64,000 nt of DNA from contig NZ_BMWC01000004.1 in assembly GCF_014651035.1 (NCBI RefSeq), forward strand, positions 372,001 through 436,000. Reading direction: 5' to 3'. Source of the DNA: Streptomyces lomondensis. GTDB taxonomy: Bacteria > Actinomycetota > Actinomycetes > Streptomycetales > Streptomycetaceae. The notes under the pieces are model-generated. The model saw nothing but the letters and a program-made list of their open reading frames with translations, was not told where the DNA came from and ran no database searches. The position numbers were made by a program, and so were the translations under genes. Shown here in pieces: positions 51,241 to 60,037 of this stretch (its first letter is position 1; each line of letters starts with the position of its first letter).

Positions 51241-51286
51241 GGCGTGATCCTACGAGGCCGCGTCCGGCGCACGAGGGGGTGCACCG

Positions 51287-51955
51287 TCACGGCTGCCGGC
51301 GCCGGTGCACCCACACCGCCAGGGCCACCACCGTCGCGCCCAGCAGCCAGCCGCCCACCACGTCCGACGGCCAGTGGACGCCCAGCCAGACTCGGGTCAG
51401 CCCGACGCCGACCACGGAGACGACCGCCACGGCCACGGCCGCACGCCACACGGCGGGCCCGACGCCGTGCCGGTGCAGGAGCCACAGCAGCAGGCCGCAC
51501 ACGACCGTGGCCGTCATGGCGTGGCCCGACGGGAACGCCGAGTAGTGCGCCGAGTCGACGGGATCGGGCCACACCGGGCGGGGCCGGTCCACCGCCGCCT
51601 TGAGGCCCTGCTGGAGCAGCGTGCCCAGCGCCACGGACAGCGCCAGCCACACCGCCGTCCAGCGCGCCGCGAACCGCATCACCAGCCACACCACGACGAC
51701 CGCGCACAGCAGACGCATCGTCCAGGGATCCCAGATCCAGTCCGTCAGGATGCGGCACGCCTGGGTGAGGCCCGGTTCGTCGACCGCCCAGCGGTGGCTG
51801 GTGGCGGCGATGTCCCCGTCCGCGTCGATCAACGGGCTCCATCTGGCCGCGACGAGGGTCAGCAGCAGGGCCGAGCACAGGGCCAGGACGCCGGCGCAGC
51901 GGGCGGCGGTGCGGTGCTCCGGACGGGGCGGGGAGTCGACGGACACGGTGTGCAT
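51287..51955 (-). CDS. PAP2 family membrane phosphatase
   Basis: The 222-residue protein starts at ATG 51955. It has about five membrane helices and the three PAP2 motifs: KAAVDRPRP, YSAFPSGHAMT and RVWLGVHWPSDVVGG (catalytic His). Such enzymes remove phosphate from phosphatidate or undecaprenyl pyrophosphate on the outer face of the membrane. The frame upstream to 52021 has no support. Confidence 0.88.
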   Translation of the reverse strand: MHTVSVDSPPRPEHRTAARCAGVLALCSALLLTLVAARWSPLIDADGDIAATSHRWAVDEPGLTQACRILTDWIWDPWTMRLLCAVVVVWLVMRFAARWTAVWLALSVALGTLLQQGLKAAVDRPRPVWPDPVDSAHYSAFPSGHAMTATVVCGLLLWLLHRHGVGPAVWRAAVAVAVVSVVGVGLTRVWLGVHWPSDVVGGWLLGATVVALAVWVHRRRQP

Positions 51956-52046
51956 GATGCGATCCTCGCCGAACCGGGGGGTCCGGATCCAGTTCGGCGA
52001 CGATCTTCGGCCCGGAATCACAGGCCGGCGGCGTCACCCGCCCTCG

Positions 52047-52982
52047 CTATCCCAACGCCCGCAGCCCCGGCACGAACGCCACCAGCACCGGCACCACGGG
52101 CACCAGCGCGGCCGCCGCCGTCAGCCGCAGCCGCCGGGCCGGGGCCAGCCGGTCCGGGGGAGTGAGCAACCGGTGCACCCGCGCCGGGACATGGGCCTGC
52201 GGCGTCGGGCAGGGGCCGAACACGCCGCGGTGCTCGTTCAGTTCCACCAGGGCCAGGGCCGTGGTCAGGCGGCCGAAGCGGCGGGACGCCGTGTCGTCGG
52301 CGGCGAGTTCGACCAGGCGGTGCATCTCGTCGCGGAACGCGGCGAACACCGGCACCTGCGGAAAACCGCCCGCCAGCGCGGAGGAGCAGTTCAGCAGCCA
52401 GTCGTGGCGGGCCCGCGCGTGCCCCTGCTCGTGCGCCAGCACGGCGTCCAGCTGCCGGCCCTTCAGCCGGCGCAACGCGGCCGTGGTGACGACCAGTTGC
52501 GGCGGTGTGCCCGGCTGCCACCAGGCGTCCGGCTGTTCGCTCTCCAGGACGACGAGCCGGCCGGACACCGCCACCTCGCCCGGCAGCAGCGGGGCCCGGA
52601 CCAGCAGATCGGCCCGCCGACGGCGGCGCCGGGCGCGCGCCCGGCCGACCTCGCGGACCAGCATCGCCGCGCTCCACAGCCCGCCGCAGGCCAGCGCGAC
52701 GGCGGTGGTCGCCGCCCACGGCCCCGCCGTACCAAGGGGATAGGCATCGACGACCGGGCCGGGTGCCGTCGCGAAGACGTGCCCGCCGACCGCGTGCCAG
52801 GCCGCCGCCGCGCTGAGCGTCATCGACAGCGCGCAGCACACGAGTACGGCCGCCACCACACACTGCCACGCCCACAGGGCCACCACCGGCTCACGGTCCG
52901 GCCAGTCCGCCCGCGCGAGCAGCCGGGGGCCGACCACGGCGGTCAGGGCGCCGAGCAGCAGCAGCGCCGCGGGGAGCATCAT
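52047..52982 (-). CDS. M56 family membrane metallopeptidase (BlaR1/MecR1-like) without partner repressor
   Basis: This 311-residue protein has N-terminal membrane helices (LLLLGALTAVVGPRLL; AWQCVVAAVLVCCALSMTLSAAAAW; GPWAATTAVALACGGLW), the zinc motif LAHEQGHARARHDW (HExxH), and a downstream Glu region HRLVELAADDTASR. A last hydrophobic helix ends the protein. BlaR1-type members cleave a BlaI/MecI repressor, usually encoded next to them; here the neighbours are PAP2 and DUF5134 genes and no BlaI gene is present. No penicillin-binding sensor domain. Confidence 0.85.
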   Translation of the reverse strand: MMLPAALLLLGALTAVVGPRLLARADWPDREPVVALWAWQCVVAAVLVCCALSMTLSAAAAWHAVGGHVFATAPGPVVDAYPLGTAGPWAATTAVALACGGLWSAAMLVREVGRARARRRRRRADLLVRAPLLPGEVAVSGRLVVLESEQPDAWWQPGTPPQLVVTTAALRRLKGRQLDAVLAHEQGHARARHDWLLNCSSALAGGFPQVPVFAAFRDEMHRLVELAADDTASRRFGRLTTALALVELNEHRGVFGPCPTPQAHVPARVHRLLTPPDRLAPARRLRLTAAAALVPVVPVLVAFVPGLRALG

Positions 52983-53078
52983 GCAGGGCAGCCTATGAGC
53001 GCGGCGCCGCTCACGGGTACGGCTTGTGCCGCCGAAGTGACGCAGGCAACGGATCCGTACGCCGCGAACCGGGGCTGC

Positions 53079-53636
53079 TCACAACGTCAGCAGCATCGCC
53101 ACCATCGCGATCCCCATGGACAGCCGGCACGCCCGCGCCAGCTCCGGCCGGTCCCCCCACCCGGCGGAACCGCCGCCACCGCTCCCCGCCACGGCGGCCA
53201 CGGGGACCAGGCGGACGCCGGCCAGCAGCACGTACCCGGCGAAGTAGAGCAGCAGCGCTCCGGTCAGGAGCGGGACCCCCGATCCGCCCCCGCCGTGCGC
53301 GTGCGCCGGGGCGCCGGCCATGACGACGGACATGTAGACCATGGCGGCTGCCCCCACCAGGTGGTGGAGATGGTGCGCCCCCGCCCGCGCCGCCCACAGC
53401 GCGTGCAGCGCCGCCGCCCCGAACACGGCCGCGTAGGCGGGCCAGGCCCATGACGGCGGGGTGAACACCGCCGCCGGCACCGCCATCGCGGCCATCCCGA
53501 AACCCATCAGCGCCTCGCCGCCCGCGGCGCGCCGCTGTTCCGCGGCGCCGCCGCCGCGCATCCGCATCAGGCAGTAGGTGCCGGTCATGGCGCAGAGCGC
53601 CACCAGCAGCCAGCCGGACGAAGCCGGTCCGTGCAC
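53079..53636 (-). CDS. DUF5134 domain membrane protein
   Basis: The 185-residue protein has about five membrane helices (SGWLLVALCAMTGTYCLM; GGEALMGFGMAAMAVPAAVF; AYAAVFGAAALHALWA; HHLVGAAAMVYMSVVMAG; LLTGALLLYFAGYVLL) and His-rich loops (GAHHLHHLVG, HAHGGG). This is the DUF5134 layout of actinobacteria; the His clusters suggest metal handling (inference). GTG 53636 with ggggaggt upstream. Same direction as the M56 gene, 96 bp upstream of it. Confidence 0.78.
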   Translation of the reverse strand: MHGPASSGWLLVALCAMTGTYCLMRMRGGGAAEQRRAAGGEALMGFGMAAMAVPAAVFTPPSWAWPAYAAVFGAAALHALWAARAGAHHLHHLVGAAAMVYMSVVMAGAPAHAHGGGGSGVPLLTGALLLYFAGYVLLAGVRLVPVAAVAGSGGGGSAGWGDRPELARACRLSMGIAMVAMLLTL

Positions 53637-53749
53637 GCGCACCTCCCCGCTCGACAGTCGGTCATTCGATGCCCGGGCCATGCGGCGCGCACGCGAGCGC
53701 GCGGATGTACACGGGGAGCATTCGCCGGAGCACGGCAGGTGGGGGGATA

Positions 53750-53772
53750 TGTTTTACAGGTAAAACACCTGT
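53750..53772. promoter_or_regulatory. Overlapping palindromes, probable MarR operator
   Basis: TGTTTTACAGGTAAAACA (8-bp perfect arms, 53750-53767) overlaps ACAGGT-aaaac-ACCTGT (6-bp perfect arms, 53756-53772). The second ends 13 bp before the FUSC start codon. The downstream operon encodes a MarR regulator, the likely ligand of the site. Confidence 0.78.
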
Positions 53773-53785
53773 TAATCTTGCGGGA

Positions 53786-55468
53786 ATGAGCAGCACGCGC
53801 CCCACCTCCACCTCCCCGCCCGTCCGGCGTCTCCCGCTGGCGGGCGTGCTGCGGGCCGGGCGGCCCTCGGACATCTGGTTCAAGCCCGCGCTGAGCGTCG
53901 TCGCGGCGATGGCCCCGCCCAATCTCACCCTCCTGGCCCTCGGCCGGCTCGACCTGGCGATGTACACGACGGCCGGGTCCCTGTGCGCGCTGTACGCCCA
54001 CAACCGCCCCTATGCCGCCCGGGCCGGGGCGCTGGTGTGGGTGGTGCTCAGCATGCTCGGCGGGCTCGCCGTCGCCCTGGTCGCGGCCTCGCTCACCGGC
54101 AGCGCCGTCGTGCTCGTCACGGTCGGTGCCCTGCTGGCCGCCGCGCAGAAGGTGCTGTGCGACGCCACGCGGATCGGCCCGCCGGGCAACGTCGTCCTCA
54201 GCTTCGTCAGCTCCGCCGCCCTGTTCGCGCCGCAGACCCTCGACCAGGTCCCCGGCCATCTGGCCCTGGCGACCGCGACCGGGGCCTGGGCGTGGCTGGT
54301 GTGCATGGCGCCCGCGCTGGTCCGCCCGCACGGCCCGGAGCGCCGTGCCACCGCCACCGCGCTCAAGGCCGCCGCCGCGTATGCCGACACGCGCGGCACG
54401 GGCGGCACGGGCGGCACCGGACAGGGCCACGCCCCCGCACGCGCCGCCGGCTACGCCGCGGTGCACGCCGCCTGGCAGTCGCTGCTGGCCACCCGCGCCC
54501 CCTCCCGGACCCGGCACGCCCTCGAACGGCTCGTCGTCCGGGCCGAGGTCGCCCTCGCCGCACCGGCGGAGGCGGACGCCGGGCAACTGCGGGCGTGGGC
54601 ACGCGCGCTGCGCGGTACCGGGCCCGTCCCGCAGGCCGGCCTGCCGCGGTCGGCGGCCGGCGAACTGCTCGGGGTGGCCGCGGCCCGCTCCCTCTGGGCG
54701 CGGCTGGGGCCGCTGACCCCGCTCGCGGTGCGTACCGCGCTCGGCTGCGCGCTCGCCGGCTACGCCTCCCTCGCCCTCGGCATCGGCCGTCCCTACTGGG
54801 CCCTGGTCACCGCCGCCTCGCTCTACCAGGCCAACACCGCCCTGACCTGGAGCCGGGCCGTCCAGCGCGTCGTGGGCAACGTCGTCGGGGTGCTCGTCTT
54901 CGCGGCCGTCGTACCGCTCGCGCACCTGGGGCAGGCGGCCCTCGTGCTGTGCTGCGTCGCGTTCAGCTTCGGTGCGGAGGCGCTGATCAGCCGCAACTAC
55001 TGGCTCGGCAGCCTCTGCGTGACCCCCATGGCCCTGCTCATCACCGAGTTCGCCGGGTACCAGGCACCCGGTGAGCTGATGCGGGAGCGGGTCGTGGACA
55101 CCGTCGTGGGCGCCCTGGTCGGCTTCGCCGCCGCCGTGGCGGTCACCGACCGGGGTACGGGCGACCGCGTGGAACGCGCGCTGGCGGCCGCCGACCGGGC
55201 CTGCGAACACGCCGCACGCCTCCTGGCCGAGCCGGACCCGGACCCCGCCGCACTGGAGTCCGCCCGCCGCGGCCTCGCCGTCGCCCTGGCCGGCCTGCGG
55301 GCCACCGCCGACGCCGCGGCCGGCGAATGGTGGCAGCGGGCCCTGCCCCGGGAGCGGGTCGTGCTCACCGAGCAATCGGGACACCGTACGCTCGCCGCGA
55401 CGGCACGACGCCAGGGGCTGCTCCCCGACCAGGGCGCGGCCACAGAGACGGAGGACGCACGGCCATGA
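53786..55468 (+). CDS. FUSC family membrane transporter
   Basis: The 560-residue protein has an N-terminal membrane block of ~150 residues (LSVVAAMAPPNLTLLALGRLDLAMYTTAGSLCALYAHNRPYAARAGALVWVVLSML), a cytoplasmic helical region with a GTGGTGGTG stretch, and the FUSC_2 block (TPLAVRTALGCALAGYASLALGIGRPYWALVTAASLYQANTALTWSRAVQRVVGNVVGVLVFAAVV). A cytoplasmic tail follows. Likely exporter of aromatic acids or drugs, controlled by the MarR gene that overlaps its stop. ATG 53786 with no clear ribosome binding site, close to a possible -10 (ttaatc), so the transcript may be nearly leaderless. Confidence 0.83.
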   Translation: MSSTRPTSTSPPVRRLPLAGVLRAGRPSDIWFKPALSVVAAMAPPNLTLLALGRLDLAMYTTAGSLCALYAHNRPYAARAGALVWVVLSMLGGLAVALVAASLTGSAVVLVTVGALLAAAQKVLCDATRIGPPGNVVLSFVSSAALFAPQTLDQVPGHLALATATGAWAWLVCMAPALVRPHGPERRATATALKAAAAYADTRGTGGTGGTGQGHAPARAAGYAAVHAAWQSLLATRAPSRTRHALERLVVRAEVALAAPAEADAGQLRAWARALRGTGPVPQAGLPRSAAGELLGVAAARSLWARLGPLTPLAVRTALGCALAGYASLALGIGRPYWALVTAASLYQANTALTWSRAVQRVVGNVVGVLVFAAVVPLAHLGQAALVLCCVAFSFGAEALISRNYWLGSLCVTPMALLITEFAGYQAPGELMRERVVDTVVGALVGFAAAVAVTDRGTGDRVERALAAADRACEHAARLLAEPDPDPAALESARRGLAVALAGLRATADAAAGEWWQRALPRERVVLTEQSGHRTLAATARRQGLLPDQGAATETEDARP

Positions 55469-56175
55469 CGCCGACGGAAGGACCAGCGCCCACGGGGGCC
55501 GGAGGAGAGCGGGTGCCGGGCGGGGGGACAGCGGACCGGTCGGGCCACCCGGGGGGAGCCGGCGGGGAGGCCGCGGTCGACCGGGACCTCGTCGGCGGGG
55601 CGCCCACGGGTGGAGGGAACCTGGCCGGTGGGCCGCCGCTCGGGGACGGAGGGGACCCGGCCGGTGTACGGCGGGGTGACACCGTCGCCGCTGTCGTCCG
55701 GCAGTGGCGGGCCGTGCACCCCGGGCTCGACACCGGGCCGATGGAGATCATCGGCCGGATCAACCGCTGCGCCGCCCTCCTTCAGCAGGCCGAGGACGCC
55801 CCGCTGCGCCGGGCGGGTCTGAGCCGCCCGGAGTTCGATCTGCTCGGCGCGCTGCGCCGCACCGGGCACGAACTGACCCCCGGGGAGCTGGCGCGGGAGA
55901 CGTTCTCCTCGGGCGCCGCCGTCACCAAGCGCCTCAAGCAGCTGACCGAGCGCGGCCTGGTCGAACGCCGCGGCGACACCCGCGACCGCCGTGTCGTCCA
56001 CCTCCGCCTCACCGACGCCGGACGGGACCTGGTCGACGGCATTCTGCCCGCCCAGCTCGCCTACGAGACCGCCGTCCTGTCCGGCCTCGACGGCCCCGAG
56101 CAGGGCGAACTCGCGGCTCTGCTCGGGGAGTTGCTCGGCCAGCTGGAGGGCCGCCTGGGCGCGCTGCGGACCTGA
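55465..56175 (+). CDS. MarR family transcriptional regulator with Gly-rich N-terminal extension
   Basis: The 236-residue protein has ~70 residues rich in Gly/Pro/Ala ahead of the MarR domain. The domain has DTVAAVVRQWRAVHPGLDTGPMEIIGRINRCAALLQQAED, the winged helix LSRPEFDLLGALRRTGHELTPGELARETFSSGAAVTKRLKQLTERGLVERRGDTRDRRVVHLRLTDAGRDLV and a C-terminal dimer helix. ATG 55465 overlaps the FUSC stop (ATGA); a later GTG start cannot be excluded. It should bind the palindromes at 53750-53772. Confidence 0.87.
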   Translation: MTPTEGPAPTGAGGERVPGGGTADRSGHPGGAGGEAAVDRDLVGGAPTGGGNLAGGPPLGDGGDPAGVRRGDTVAAVVRQWRAVHPGLDTGPMEIIGRINRCAALLQQAEDAPLRRAGLSRPEFDLLGALRRTGHELTPGELARETFSSGAAVTKRLKQLTERGLVERRGDTRDRRVVHLRLTDAGRDLVDGILPAQLAYETAVLSGLDGPEQGELAALLGELLGQLEGRLGALRT

Positions 56176-56184
56176 GCCCGAACC

Positions 56185-56213
56185 GTCCGCGCCCCGGCGT
56201 CACGCCTGCGGAC
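56185..56213. terminator. Possible terminator between marR and VOC genes
   Basis: GTCCGC and GCGGAC arms enclose a further GGC/GCC pairing, between convergent stops. The stem is interrupted and the hairpin moderate. Confidence 0.4.
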
Positions 56214-56221
56214 AGCCTGCG

Positions 56222-56998
56222 TCACACACCGCCGCCCCAGGACTCGTAGTCGGCCGGGTACACCCCGAACATCGCCCCCTGCGGGTCCCGCAGCACCGCG
56301 ATGCGCGGCCCGTCGGGCACGGAGGTCGGCACCATCAGGACGGTGCCGTGCCGCTGGACGACGGCGGTCGTGGCGTCCACGTCCGCCACGGCGAAGTACG
56401 GCAGCCAGTGCGGCGGCACCTCGGGCGGGAACTTGTCGTCCATCGTCACCATGCCGCCGAAGTCCGCGCCGCCCACGCCCCACTGGGTGTAGCGCTCCGA
56501 GGCGGCGACGGTCCAGTCGAACACCCGCGTGTAGAAGGCCACGGCCTGTTCCGGATCCCGGGTGAACAACTCCACCCAGCCCAGCGCGCCCGGCGCGTTG
56601 AACAGCCCGGCGCCCGGGAAGGTCCCCGCCTGCCACACCTGGAACACGGCACCGCCCGGATCGGCGGCCACCGCGAAGCGGCCCAGGTCGAACACGTCCA
56701 TCGGGCCGAACAGCAGCGTCCCGCCCGCCTGTGTCACCGCGCGGGCGGCGGTGTCCGCGTCGGCCACCGCGAACGACACGTTCCACGCGACCGGCTGCGA
56801 CGGCTGGTACAGCGGAGTGAGCGCGGCGACGGCCGCGTCCCCGAGGTGCGCGATCGTGTAGCCGCCCGCCTCCTGCCGCGGGTCCCTCTCGGGCCGCCAG
56901 CCGAACAGCCGCGTGTAGAACCGCTGGGCCGCGTCCAGGTCGCTGGTCCCCAGCTCGGTCCAGCAGGGCCCGCCGGTCACCGGTGCGTCGAGCTTCAT
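56222..56998 (-). CDS. VOC superfamily protein (tandem glyoxalase-like domains)
   Basis: The 258-residue protein contains two beta-alpha-beta-beta-beta units: GGPCWTELGTSDLDAAQRFYTRLFGW... and GALGWVELFTRDPEQAVAFYTRVFDWTV.... Such VOC proteins resemble the 27-kDa lincomycin-resistance-like or hydroxylase-like family; metal ligands are not clear. Start ATG 56998 (aaggaa upstream). Confidence 0.85.
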   Translation of the reverse strand: MKLDAPVTGGPCWTELGTSDLDAAQRFYTRLFGWRPERDPRQEAGGYTIAHLGDAAVAALTPLYQPSQPVAWNVSFAVADADTAARAVTQAGGTLLFGPMDVFDLGRFAVAADPGGAVFQVWQAGTFPGAGLFNAPGALGWVELFTRDPEQAVAFYTRVFDWTVAASERYTQWGVGGADFGGMVTMDDKFPPEVPPHWLPYFAVADVDATTAVVQRHGTVLMVPTSVPDGPRIAVLRDPQGAMFGVYPADYESWGGGV

Positions 56999-57173
56999 GG
57001 CGTTCCTTCCGCGAGCGGCGAGGCTGTCCCCCTGAAGCACGCTAAGCCGCGCCCCGGGCTCCCTGCCATCCGGGAAAACCCACTGGTGTGCCGCACCGGC
57101 CCCGGCGTACCCTCACCCCCGTACCGCACCGCGTGGCGGCCTCCAGCTCCCTCACCCTGCCCGGAGGTACGTC

Positions 57174-58109
57174 ATGCCCGCGTCCGAGGTGCGCCCCTTC
57201 CGCCGAGCCGACCGCGACCAGCTCACCGACCTGGTCAACCTGCATGTGGCGGCCGTCGCCCCCGGCGTCTCCGTCTCCGTGAACACCGTCCTGTCCGACC
57301 TGGAGCGGCAGCCCGGCGAGTTCATCACCGACCCGTGGGTGGCCGAGCGGACGACGCTCGTCGCCGAGCGGCGCGAGCACGTCGTCGCCGCGGCCCACCT
57401 GCTGCGCTACCGCGCCGACGCCGAGGTCGGCGAGGCCTACCGGGACGCCGCCGAGATCAACTGGTTCGTCCACCGCCCCGCGGCCTCCCTCTGGCCGGAC
57501 GCCGACCGGGCCGCGGACCGGCTGATGCGGGCCTGCCTGGCACAGCTCGCCCGCTGGAACCCCCGAGTCCGGTACGCCGACGGCTCGCTCCCCGCCCCGC
57601 TCGTCTACGGCCTGCCCCGCAACTGGCCCCACATCCGCGCCCTCTACGAACGTGCCGGGTTCCAGCACGTCGGCGACACCGAGGTCATCCTGATCGCCCG
57701 GGTGGCCGACCTGCCGGCGCTCGGGCCCCGGCCGGGTGTCACGGTGGAGCGCACGCTGGGGGAGTGCGGCACCCGCTTCACGGCCCGCTCCGACGGGAAG
57801 GCCCTCGGCTTCATCGAGATCGACACGGCCCTGGCCCGCCCCGAGCGCCACGCCCGCGCGGCGGGCCTCGCCGACATCGGCAACCTGCACGTCGACCCCG
57901 CGCGGCACGGCACCGGCCTGGAGCACTGGCTCCTCGCCCGGGCCGCGGACTGGCTCCGGCTGTGCGGCGTCGACCGGCTCGTCGCCCTCGAACGGGCCAC
58001 CGACGCCACCGCACTCGACCTCCTGGCGGCGGCGGGCTTTCACGAGCTGACCCGTACCGACCGGGGCTGGGAGCACCGCCCGGGGCGACCTCAGATGCCC
58101 GGCCGGTAG
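57174..58109 (+). CDS. GNAT family N-acetyltransferase (two-domain)
   Basis: The 311-residue protein has an N-terminal GNAT-like part (VRPFRRADRDQLTDLVNLHVAAVAPG...), then a second in which the acetyl-CoA motif A reads LADIGNLHVDPARHGTGLEHWLLARAADWLRLCGV. The substrate is unknown. Its stop overlaps the convergent VOC gene by 19 bp. Confidence 0.8.
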   Translation: MPASEVRPFRRADRDQLTDLVNLHVAAVAPGVSVSVNTVLSDLERQPGEFITDPWVAERTTLVAERREHVVAAAHLLRYRADAEVGEAYRDAAEINWFVHRPAASLWPDADRAADRLMRACLAQLARWNPRVRYADGSLPAPLVYGLPRNWPHIRALYERAGFQHVGDTEVILIARVADLPALGPRPGVTVERTLGECGTRFTARSDGKALGFIEIDTALARPERHARAAGLADIGNLHVDPARHGTGLEHWLLARAADWLRLCGVDRLVALERATDATALDLLAAAGFHELTRTDRGWEHRPGRPQMPGR

Positions 58110-58483
58110 CGCATCGGGTGCTCCGGCGGGACCTCCACCAGCACGATCGGCGTCCCGTCCGGATCCGCGATCCACATCTCGACCAGCCCCCACGGCTCCT
58201 TCACCGGAGGCCGCACGATCTCCACGCCCTTCTCCCGCAGCTCGTCCCGCGCCGCCGCGACGTCGTCCACCTGGAGCCACAGCCGTACGGCGGGCGCCGG
58301 GGGCGTCTCGGACCGGCCCGAGACCTCCAGGAAGCCACCGCCCATGAAGTAGACCGTGCCGCGCTCGGGCCCGGTACCGAACTCGCGGTAGACGGCGAGC
58401 CCGAGCTGTTCGCCGTAGAAAGCACGGGACTTATCCGGGTCGGTGGGGCGGATCAGGATCCGGCTGCTGAGTACCTGCACCAT
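58091..58483 (-). CDS. VOC family protein (glyoxalase/bleomycin-resistance-like)
   Basis: The 130-residue single-domain VOC protein reads SSRILIRPTDPDKSRAFYGEQLGLAVYREFGTGPERGTVYFMGGGFLEVSG...VRLWLQVDDVAAARDELREKGVEIVRPPVKEPWGLVEMWIADPDGTPIVLVEVP. The C-terminal Glu is a usual metal ligand. ATG 58483 is the likely start; the frame extends upstream without homology. Confidence 0.85.
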   Translation of the reverse strand: MVQVLSSRILIRPTDPDKSRAFYGEQLGLAVYREFGTGPERGTVYFMGGGFLEVSGRSETPPAPAVRLWLQVDDVAAARDELREKGVEIVRPPVKEPWGLVEMWIADPDGTPIVLVEVPPEHPMRYRPGI

Positions 58484-58554
58484 GCGGCGGAGCCTAGTGG
58501 CGGCGTTACGCTCAACCCTGCCCAGCCTCGCCGCGACAACGGAGACGTACGCCC

Positions 58555-59094
58555 ATGGAGACCGCCGCCACCGCACTGACCTTCCGCGACGCCACCGACG
58601 CCGATGTGGACGAGCTCGTCGCGCTGATCGAGTCGGCGTACCGGGGCGACGCCAGCCGGGCCGGGTGGACGACCGAGGCGGACATTCTCCAGGGGCAGCG
58701 GACCGACCCCGAGGGTGTGCTGGCCGTCATCAAGTCGCCCGACAGCCGGCTGGTGACGGTGGAGCGGGAGGGCCGGATCGTCGCCTGCTGCCAGCTCGAG
58801 CACCGCGGTGACCACGCCTACTTCGGGATGTTCGCGGTCAGCCCCCGGCTCCAGGGCGCGGGCCTCGGCAAGGTGATCATCGCGGAGGCGGAGCGGCAGG
58901 CCCGTGAGACGTGGGGCGTGACCGAGATGCACATGACGGTGATATCCGTGCGCGACGACCTCATCGCCTGGTACGAGCGGCGCGGCTACCGCCGTACGGG
59001 ACGGATGACCCCGTTCCCGTACGGCGACGAGCGCTTCGGCATCCCGCAGCGCGACGACCTGGAGTTCGAGCTGCTGGTCAAGGAACTCGCCTAG
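58555..59094 (+). CDS. GNAT family N-acetyltransferase
   Basis: This 179-residue single-domain enzyme has the N-terminal strand LTFRDATDADVDELVALIESAYRGDASRAGWTTEADIL, motif A FGMFAVSPRLQGAGLGKVIIAEAERQARETWGV (acetyl-CoA pyrophosphate loop) and the C-terminal YERRGYRRTG. Acceptor unknown. ATG start. Confidence 0.88.
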   Translation: METAATALTFRDATDADVDELVALIESAYRGDASRAGWTTEADILQGQRTDPEGVLAVIKSPDSRLVTVEREGRIVACCQLEHRGDHAYFGMFAVSPRLQGAGLGKVIIAEAERQARETWGVTEMHMTVISVRDDLIAWYERRGYRRTGRMTPFPYGDERFGIPQRDDLEFELLVKELA

Positions 59095-59104
59095 GCGCTA
59101 GGCA

Positions 59105-59788
59105 CTAGGCCGTGAAACGCCCGGTGCGCTTGATGTCCGGGTGGTCGGTGGTCGCGCCGTCCAGGCCGAAGGCCCGCACCAGACGCAGGTGGTCCTGCGT
59201 GTTCACCACCCAGCCGATGATCCTCAGGTCGGCCTTGCGCGCCTGCTCCACGATCTCCAGGGTGAGCCGGCGGATGTTCAGGCAGACGGTCGCGGCACCC
59301 ACCTGCACCGCGCGCTCGACGATGTCCGTGCCGTAGCGGCTCGCGATCAGCGCGGTGCGCACGCCCGGCACCAGACGGGCGATCTCGGCGACCGCGTCGT
59401 CGTGGAACGAGGACACCTCCACCCGGCCCGCCAGTCCGCGCCGGTTCATCACCTCGGCCAGGGCCCGCGCCGCCTGCACATCCTTGATCTCCGCCTGGAG
59501 CGGCGCCTGGACGGCCTCCAGGACCTCCTCGAAGACCGGCACCCGCTCGCCCCGGCCCGCGTCCAGGGCCCGCAGCTCGGCGAGGGTCTTCTCGGCGATC
59601 GGCCCGGTGCCGTCGGTCGTCCGGTCCACGTCCGTGTCGTGCATGACGACGAGCGCGCCGTCCTTGCTCAGATGCAGATCGAGTTCGATGGCGTCGAGGC
59701 CGGCCTCCTGCGCGGCGACGAAGGACCGGAGGGTGTTCTCGGGTTCCACACCCATGACTCCGCGGTGACCGATGGTGAGGAAGTTCAA
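59105..59788 (-). CDS. Glycerophosphodiester phosphodiesterase
   Basis: The 227-residue GDPD-fold (TIM barrel) enzyme hydrolyses glycerophosphodiesters to glycerol-3-phosphate and an alcohol. Motifs: IGHRGVMGVEPENTLRSF (catalytic His, HRG and E-N), IELDLHLSKDGALVVMHDTDVDRTTDG (ExD and second His) and a C-terminal TTDHPD. TTG 59788 is the most plausible start, with ggaagagag upstream. No signal peptide, so cytoplasmic. Confidence 0.88.
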   Translation of the reverse strand: MNFLTIGHRGVMGVEPENTLRSFVAAQEAGLDAIELDLHLSKDGALVVMHDTDVDRTTDGTGPIAEKTLAELRALDAGRGERVPVFEEVLEAVQAPLQAEIKDVQAARALAEVMNRRGLAGRVEVSSFHDDAVAEIARLVPGVRTALIASRYGTDIVERAVQVGAATVCLNIRRLTLEIVEQARKADLRIIGWVVNTQDHLRLVRAFGLDGATTDHPDIKRTGRFTA

Positions 59789-60037
59789 GACGCGACTCTC
59801 TTCCGTCGACAGGCGGCACTGGGGGCCTGACGGCCCATCTGACGGTATCGCCTGGACCCACCCCGTGCAGAGGGTGAGGGCATGGTCGGCGCGCGCCCGG
59901 GCACAAGCGTGACCGGCAGGAAAAAGTGCGGTGAAGGGCGGGGTCGGGCAGGATAATTTCCCGAGGTGGCCCTTGCTGGGAGGAACCTCGTGTGTATACG
60001 GTCGGGGTACGCGAGATTCTCCCGTGGAAGGTGTGAC

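Noticed and set aside
59979..60010. SigE/SigR-type promoter (ggaac) before DUF6421
   Set aside because: No GTT-type -10 element at the 16-19 bp spacing needed.
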